Assembly: GCA_949948825.1 (NCBI GenBank)
Contig: CATLIJ010000067.1
Location: forward strand, 1 to 10,608
DNA from: an uncultured Clostridiaceae bacterium
GTDB lineage: Bacteria > Bacillota > Clostridia > Lachnospirales > Lachnospiraceae
Length of the DNA: 10,608 nt
Reading direction: 5' to 3'
The notes under the pieces were generated by a model. That model saw only the letters and a program-made list of their open reading frames with translations. It was not told where the DNA came from and searched no databases. The translations under genes and the position numbers were made by a program. Below, piece by piece: positions 7,701 through 10,608 of the stretch (position 1 is the stretch's first letter; every line of letters starts with the position of its first letter).

Positions 7701-10608
7701 CCTACGCTTAAGTTTCCGAAGCCAAGATCCAGCTCGGGCATATAGGACAGCTTAACCTCCACTGTTTTTAAATCATCAAGCTCCGCCTCACCGGAAATAT
7801 ATCCCAGGTTCCTTCCTGTCACTCCGCCTGCTGCCTCTGCGTCTCCGGACAGCAGGATTCCCCCAAGAGGCACGCTGGCCATCACCCGTCCGCTTTCATA
7901 ATTCACAGCGCACACAGCGCCTATGGCATCACTTCCCTCGCCTCGGATCTCAAGCCCTGTCTTCTTCTCCTTCTCTCCCACAAAGCATTGAATCAGCTCC
8001 CCATAATTTTCTGCCGCAATTCCTCCGGCATAACCCTGGTCACTGCTGACAGAACCCAAATTCTCACATTCCCAAAGCACAGCATTTTCCAGATTAACTG
8101 CCACAATGCCTCCGGCAGGTCCCCGGTCTGCTGTCACAGACCCGGATCGGTTTCTCATCCGGGTGATTTCCACCTGGACTCCCTCTGTCAGATCCTCCCC
8201 AAAATCTTCATCCAGGCCAGCTCCCTCCTCCTCTGATGTCAGAGAGCCTGCAATTCCGCCTGCATACCCCTCCTGAGTGCGGACCAGATCTGCCTTACAG
8301 GTCAGATAAGTTCCCTCCGCAGCCTTCAGGGTTCCCTCGTGGATTCCCACAATTCCTCCAGCCTTCTGAAAGCCTGTCACACTTACATGACTCCCTACAG
8401 CCACCACCTCGCCGTTTGCTGCCCCGGAGCCTTCCACTGTGATTACGCCGCCCTTTTTGTTCCAGCCGACGATTCCCCCGACTCCGATTCCCTCCATTCC
8501 CTGAATAAAATGATCTCTGGTGCTGGTGTCCTCCCACACCTCCACCACTCCGCTGTTGCCTCCTGTAATTCCTCCGGCATAATTTCCAAAGGCCGTTACA
8601 TTGGCCTGGTTTTCATTTTCCTTTAAGATTCCGCCCTTTAAGTTCCAGCCGGCAATCCCGCCTACATAGCTGTGACCCAGGATGGTTCGTCCAGGCTGGG
8701 TGCTGCACCTGGCAATGGTGCCGGAAGCATAAGACCAATTCCTGCCTGTATAATCCTGATAGGTTTTATCCAGCTCCCCTTCATGGTCTGAATCTGCATG
8801 AATATTCAACCCTGCAATTCCGCCAATATAGTTTAAAGCTGCATTTCCAAAATTATCTGCCAGCTCACAGTTAAACACCCCTCCTGCATTAAAGCCCACG
8901 ATTCCGCCCAGCCCTGCTACTCCGCTGATGCTGCCAGTGTTGGAGCAGTGGTCAATGATTTGATTGTCCAGATTAACGCTGATCATGCCGCCGGTCATGT
9001 AAATCTCAACATCCTCCTCCCCGGCAAGCTCAGCAATCGGGATTTCCTGATGCTCTAAATATGCTTTTAAAGAAACTCCCTGTGAATCTGCCTCCAGGTT
9101 TCTTTCAATACTTCCTCCGTTTCTGCAGTTTTTCAGAACCAGACGGCTGTTTTTCTCACAGTATCCCACAATGCCGCCAGTATAATAATCTGAGTGGATT
9201 GGCATATTGTTGTTCATCTGATTCAGACTGGCCTCTGTGTCATTCCTCTGGTTGGAAAGAGTCAGATAATAGCTGTTGTCTGACTTTAACACATCTGTAG
9301 GAATCCGGTCCTCCTGAAGCCCTGGCAGAAGCTTGGGCAAGCTTCCCTCTAACAAATAATCCCTCACAGTCTGGCCGCCCAGCTGGCTGGAGGTATAGGT
9401 CCTCTGATACCCGATCACACCGCCAGTAAATGCCTTTCCGGAAATACTTCCCAGCACATTGTCTGCCTTTATCCGGTCCATCTTCCTATCCTCTGACAGG
9501 TCCACCACATTGGCGCCAATACAGCCGCCCACACAATATTGCCCCCATACGCCAGAGGGCCGGATTGTGAGAGCCTGTGTGAGAAGCTTCTCCGATGCAT
9601 TCAGGCCAATACAGCCGCCCACCCCATCGCCAAACCCATACACCTGACCGCCAATCAGGTTGTAGCTTACATCAAGGCTGCCCTCTGTGTCATTAAAGCC
9701 AATGATGCCGCCCACATAATCCTTTCCCACCACAATACTGGAAACTGACTTTACTGTTATGGACTCACTTTCTGGTTCAAACACAATGCTTCCATTGTTA
9801 TATCCTGCCAGCCCGCCGGCACAGTCTCCTGTGGTCTTCCATTCATTGACAATCTGGTTAAAAACAGACCGGTCATAATCTGACAGATAGCTGGCACAGT
9901 TTCTGATCTCTCCTTTTTTTCCATTGTACCCTGCAATTCCGCCGATATAACGCCCATAGCCAGCTGCCACCCCATTGTTAATGCAGCTTGCAATGGTGGT
10001 GGAGATATCCTCCTCTCTGTCGCCGCCGTTTTTGCCTGCAATTCCTCCTACATAATTGTTGCCAATCACATAACTGGCATTGATTGTCACTCCGCCAGCT
10101 TCCAAAATCGCCTCCCCGCTGTCATTGGACAGACCTCCTGCAATTCCGCCCACATAATCAGAGCCCAAAATGTAGCCGCCCCTGCTGGTACTGCACCCGG
10201 ACAGGCTGCTGTTTCTTCCATAGCCCAATATGCCTCCTACATACTGTCCCACCAGGTTTTTGTCCTTCATGTCAAAGGAATATTGGAAACTGCTGGAACG
10301 GCCGGAGTTACTGACAGATGCGTCCACACGCACCTGATACCCAAAGCCCAGGATTCCTCCAAAATATCTTCCCTCCAGCCTTTCCTCTGACTCTTCATGG
10401 CCTGCCTCCCGGGAGCACAGAATCAGCCCGTCATTGATGCAGTTTTTTATGGACGGGGCATTATGCCCTTCCTCCCCAAACGTCCCGCTTTCATAGATGC
10501 CTGTCATGCGTCCGCCGATTCCTCCGGCAAACAGATTGGCAGTAACCTCCCCCCGGTTTTGGCAATAGGTAAGGGTTACTCCTTCTCCTGTCCAGCCATA
10601 TCCGAAAA
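1724..10608 (-). CDS. Giant GLUG-repeat surface protein (adhesin-like), 5' end outside the window
   Basis: The frame is open from the window edge to a TAA at 1726-1724, giving at least 2960 residues. A Met at 10507 is internal: 33 codons upstream of it are open and encode one more complete GLUG-type unit (cysteine strand, then FAGGIGG). Domains in order: about 36 GLUG-like repeats (10608 to about 6130) with cores such as YVGGIAG and GVGGIVG; a short linker; six or seven fibronectin-III/Ig-like beta modules (about 5580-2860); an acidic segment; ten 17-residue Ser/Glu repeats; then Lys/Ala/Glu 16-residue repeats to the C-terminus. GLUG motifs are known from secreted and surface proteins such as streptococcal IgA1 proteases, but no protease motif (HExxH) was noticed here. 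No LPXTG or C-terminal hydrophobic segment is present, so any secretion or anchoring signal must be N-terminal, outside the window. The prepilin genes immediately downstream suggest a pilus-associated adhesin; that role is inference. Confidence 0.9.
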   Translation of the reverse strand, partial: FGYGWTGEGVTLTYCQNRGEVTANLFAGGIGGRMTGIYESGTFGEEGHNAPSIKNCINDGLILCSREAGHEESEERLEGRYFGGILGFGYQVRVDASVSNSGRSSSFQYSFDMKDKNLVGQYVGGILGYGRNSSLSGCSTSRGGYILGSDYVGGIAGGLSNDSGEAILEAGGVTINASYVIGNNYVGGIAGKNGGDREEDISTTIASCINNGVAAGYGRYIGGIAGYNGKKGEIRNCASYLSDYDRSVFNQIVNEWKTTGDCAGGLAGYNNGSIVFEPESESITVKSVSSIVVGKDYVGGIIGFNDTEGSLDVSYNLIGGQVYGFGDGVGGCIGLNASEKLLTQALTIRPSGVWGQYCVGGCIGANVVDLSEDRKMDRIKADNVLGSISGKAFTGGVIGYQRTYTSSQLGGQTVRDYLLEGSLPKLLPGLQEDRIPTDVLKSDNSYYLTLSNQRNDTEASLNQMNNNMPIHSDYYTGGIVGYCEKNSRLVLKNCRNGGSIERNLEADSQGVSLKAYLEHQEIPIAELAGEEDVEIYMTGGMISVNLDNQIIDHCSNTGSISGVAGLGGIVGFNAGGVFNCELADNFGNAALNYIGGIAGLNIHADSDHEGELDKTYQDYTGRNWSYASGTIARCSTQPGRTILGHSYVGGIAGWNLKGGILKENENQANVTAFGNYAGGITGGNSGVVEVWEDTSTRDHFIQGMEGIGVGGIVGWNKKGGVITVEGSGAANGEVVAVGSHVSVTGFQKAGGIVGIHEGTLKAAEGTYLTCKADLVRTQEGYAGGIAGSLTSEEEGAGLDEDFGEDLTEGVQVEITRMRNRSGSVTADRGPAGGIVAVNLENAVLWECENLGSVSSDQGYAGGIAAENYGELIQCFVGEKEKKTGLEIRGEGSDAIGAVCAVNYESGRVMASVPLGGILLSGDAEAAGGVTGRNLGYISGEAELDDLKTVEVKLSYMPELDLGFGNLSVGGVAGENGEEGEKGAWEESWIIENIIVDSRGIDLIAETNYQYIGGIAGRNQDSARVEGCTFSGTITEDKGGTAGACYGGIAGENRGELTECRIKGISMAVDGVYTATSTSTAAQKEALSSHTGGVAGKNETTGQIVGCLIEKGSKTSRIEVERGMAGGIVGYNKGSLRLSGDAVTEKLMAEGGASGSQGLNGKELAARAELYGIAADSSYVTWNGTNKASLESFRYNGSNNSVSSGRSMVLILSVNGNLGGITAYNGPEGKVDYCATGDWYLNNKSDAIGVGTGGIIGMNESEEDLSFLLNQAFVGRQLSSNDTNRFAGGIIGNQNNTTRDGWKLRGCVNYGTVYCLRTHYSGGILGQWTGTGGTLEQCYNYGNLQTTYGTGWVGASGGIVAQLYHAYEGNEYNIISSGNYGNIFGQTGRSNANCANDSAGILGNVTAYESGSAKGAQNYTIQVMDCVNGSGVEIYSNSMASGIVGFFSCDNPRSQDQIGRATGNIKLHIERCRNFAAVLTGGGGNLFVGGIFGERYGADGAANTVLKDCYSVHPQYDTANSSGYYYRKKGYPIVSYSTNNQNVTKLQAKGNYFFSDERTGGINSFSPSGTTAITDTLKRAGTGCAYLISYNGEDYAAALNPGTRVSGLEIEKDKVYRGADRTLAVGTVLFKLSSGYGGLGAVLRKESGFDEQVRYAYHKIESSNNLIQEEMIAREMMLPKRVTVEKKGSQLAIQVEPWPGSDPFRYEAVLYAGSQRLMDFEFYSDAYYLELPKSAAAYGDQLSVQVRACSMFEDVEPSEWRDSEDSADNLPTLPKPELQIELDKNADNLLLYRFLLKNQESYLNYGENWYIAVDFMDGTSSLQMKPDGKGGLTGNYLLANKDSLQQLRVQAVSLDGDVDDSSQISVPACLPAYIPEITLAEKAGQKKAVPGCQVSGTNFSDLKITVTLDASGSGNVTTPPVYRAELTGTWKEGEEERTAVFMSRDILTASNGKASAVFTDLPSYLADVEDLHVRVWYGEPGLGPVCTYYPVALEEKDKANIFTYTAKEEEPWTYAYSPVLEETIFDNQHTFQDCRWVSQNLIVWLPYPVLAEEVVYEENQDKRLEYTFSWDEDTYKEGDCYFVSLTGIRKKEQGGSTDQIVLLNGKEVEDCRITIDAEDWDYDEVELTVTRKGEEGKGELGRSSVKTYLVRKRLPRPSQPKVTNPNIDELFYEIQWEPVRPEEGCSYYDVYFQPYGEDGTVLEEAVLVVDSVEAGEENQEDGKYKKMVDLEAYAGRKGLIFVVVRPSDSAENTQYVRSVDGITTEIPIPARVAEPSVTWSKDADWVYEKDKPLSMKQFTEEKLKVMVTADDAQSIPSGDSGYLLKAYVFDTEDHAKEAMDAVTSPDAGGEEPEGLLAYYPGASGGKPSLPVMMETDSSTQYSHILTGLPAEYAGKYLLCSTRISAGDGQVSSRWVLNPDIWQLPFIKLASPKVLLKNLERKVPVIVQTNPDLEGEEEEWTADTIVLTWDSEEPAKAYGVTLTGKDGQSRTYKLVEEEDQVMVYEKEESTDTWTEGDLSDYTVIINGQYEEAQLPYTYEAELSASLQVKKKGDGFTYQLILPDADRLKPKEDVIIRDSILRPTHTVTIWAAAEEDSDAFVDSDEETVSLGSLDDEEDGILLKNDLTPDLDLGETEEAEKEGLESLEEESDEPSSEEESEESTKEESDESSLEKESEGASKEESDESSSEEESEESTKEESDESSSEEESEESTKEESEESSSEEESEESTKEESEESSSEEESEESSKEESDESSSEEESLESTKEESEESSSEEESEESSKEESEEFSSEEESLESTKEESDKSSSKEESAKSSEEESTGTSVKESAESKAEASAKFQETENVESKAEESVKFQKAERAESKAEENGKSQKTESTKSKAEASAKSQETDSAEFKAEESAELWKKSIQSYEKKSQLVNRSANFQEVKSNSVDESTKSRAAEIPYSRKSACEFFVVEKKKKYM
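1889..2128 (-). repeat. Tandem 48-bp repeat, about 5 units, encoding a Lys/Ala/Glu tail
   Basis: Directly after the Ser/Glu array (about 30 bp further on), four 16-residue units follow from 2128 to 1937, of the pattern ESKAEASAKFQETENV. A fifth, weaker unit (EFKAEESAELWKK) runs to about 1889. Fragments such as SANFQE and KSRAAE between about 1850 and 1780 look like still more degraded copies, so the repeat probably once reached the C-terminus. The period (48) differs from the neighbouring 51-bp array and the sequence is unrelated. The tail is mixed-charge and likely extended or helical. Confidence 0.88.
2159..2668 (-). repeat. Tandem 51-bp repeat, 10 units, encoding a Ser/Glu-rich stalk
   Basis: Ten consecutive 17-residue units, consensus SDESSSEEESEESTKEE, occupy exactly 510 bp in frame with the giant gene. 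Units 3 and 4 are identical in protein, and units 5-9 differ by only a few residues (D/E at position 2, E/L at 11, T/S at 14). The outer units, 1-2 and 10, are more diverged. The pattern of identical centre and worn edges is typical of arrays that grow and shrink by slippage or unequal recombination. The coding strand is almost pure purine (GAG/GAA/AGT). Such acidic Ser-rich stretches often act as extended spacers; that function is inferred. Confidence 0.93.
2860..5580 (-). other. Fibronectin-III/Ig-like beta modules within the giant protein
   Basis: Downstream of the GLUG zone the protein changes to non-glycine-rich beta sequence. Successive stretches open with a proline-containing linker: LPKRVTV (about 5577), LPKPELQ (about 5290), IPEITLA (about 4997), LPYPVLA (about 4476), LPRPSQPKV (about 4150), IPARVAEPSV (about 3812) and ASPKVLL (about 3333). 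Several contain FN3-like features, such as a Trp in an early strand (IQWEPV, VLTWDS, FSWDED) and a later Y-x-V/Y-x-A strand (YYDVYFQ, YEAVLYA). Module lengths run from roughly 95 to 175 residues. Assignment to FN3 is by pattern only; they could be another Ig-like fold. Confidence 0.5.
6130..10608 (-). repeat. GLUG-like protein repeat domain, about 36 units
   Basis: The translated minus strand repeats a core of aromatic or small residue, then GG, I/V, and small-Gly (for example YIGGIAGYN, YAGGITGGN, FVGGIFGER). Spacing is irregular, mostly 25-60 residues. Many units carry a preceding strand of the form I-x-x-C-x-N-x-G (NCINDG, SCINNG, HCSNTG, QCYNYG). On the plus strand the core shows as recurring variants of ATNCCNCC. 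Units have diverged well beyond near-identity, so this is an old repeat, not a recent amplification. The family's usual interpretation is an extracellular beta-rich repeat; a solenoid fold is inference. The domain continues past the right edge. Confidence 0.88.

Noticed and set aside
10505..10507. ATG as the start of the giant gene
   Set aside because: The frame is open for 33 codons upstream to the window edge and these encode another GLUG unit; there is no ribosome binding site and no signal peptide after this Met.
5930..10608. Recurrent plus-strand CCTCC/ATNCCNCC motifs as a DNA-level repeat or binding-site array
   Set aside because: They are the reverse complement of the Gly-Gly-Ile codons of the GLUG cores, in frame and irregularly spaced, so protein coding explains them.

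Overview
The window is almost entirely coding, and all of it lies on the minus strand. It reads as one transcription unit running from high to low coordinates. First comes the 3' part of a giant surface-protein gene, still open at the right edge. Three small prepilin-type genes follow, the last of which runs off the left edge. The only gap is about 58 nt between the giant gene and the first small gene. No RNA gene, CRISPR array, insertion sequence or clear terminator was seen.

The giant protein has at least 2960 visible residues, and its start lies outside the window. It has three zones. The N-terminal half or more (10608 to about 6130) is a long series of GLUG-like repeats, about 36 copies of a GGI-x-G core, often preceded by a short strand carrying one cysteine. 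The middle (about 5580 to 2860) looks like six or seven degenerate fibronectin-III/Ig-like beta modules, each opening with a proline-containing linker. The C-terminal zone is a low-complexity stalk: about ten 17-residue Ser/Glu repeats, then about five 16-residue Lys/Ala/Glu repeats that decay towards the stop. There is no LPXTG signal and no C-terminal membrane segment.

The three small genes each start with a short basic leader, a glycine, and a hydrophobic helix of the type IV prepilin class. The first lacks the usual Glu at +5 and resembles PilX/GspK-like minor pilins. The other two carry Glu+5. Gene junctions are tight (2 nt gap, then an ATGA overlap) and each start has a GA-rich ribosome binding site, so translation is probably coupled.

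Inference: the block resembles a minor-pilin cluster paired with a very large non-pilin adhesin, loosely analogous to PilX/PilV/PilW plus PilY1 in Gram-negative type IV pili, but with an unrelated adhesin placed upstream of the pilins. The GLUG repeats, the strong GGAGG-type ribosome binding sites and the style of the prepilins suggest a Gram-positive anaerobe of the Clostridia, possibly Lachnospiraceae. This assignment is by impression only. No assembly ATPase, platform protein or prepilin peptidase is in the window, so pilus versus pseudopilus cannot be decided here.
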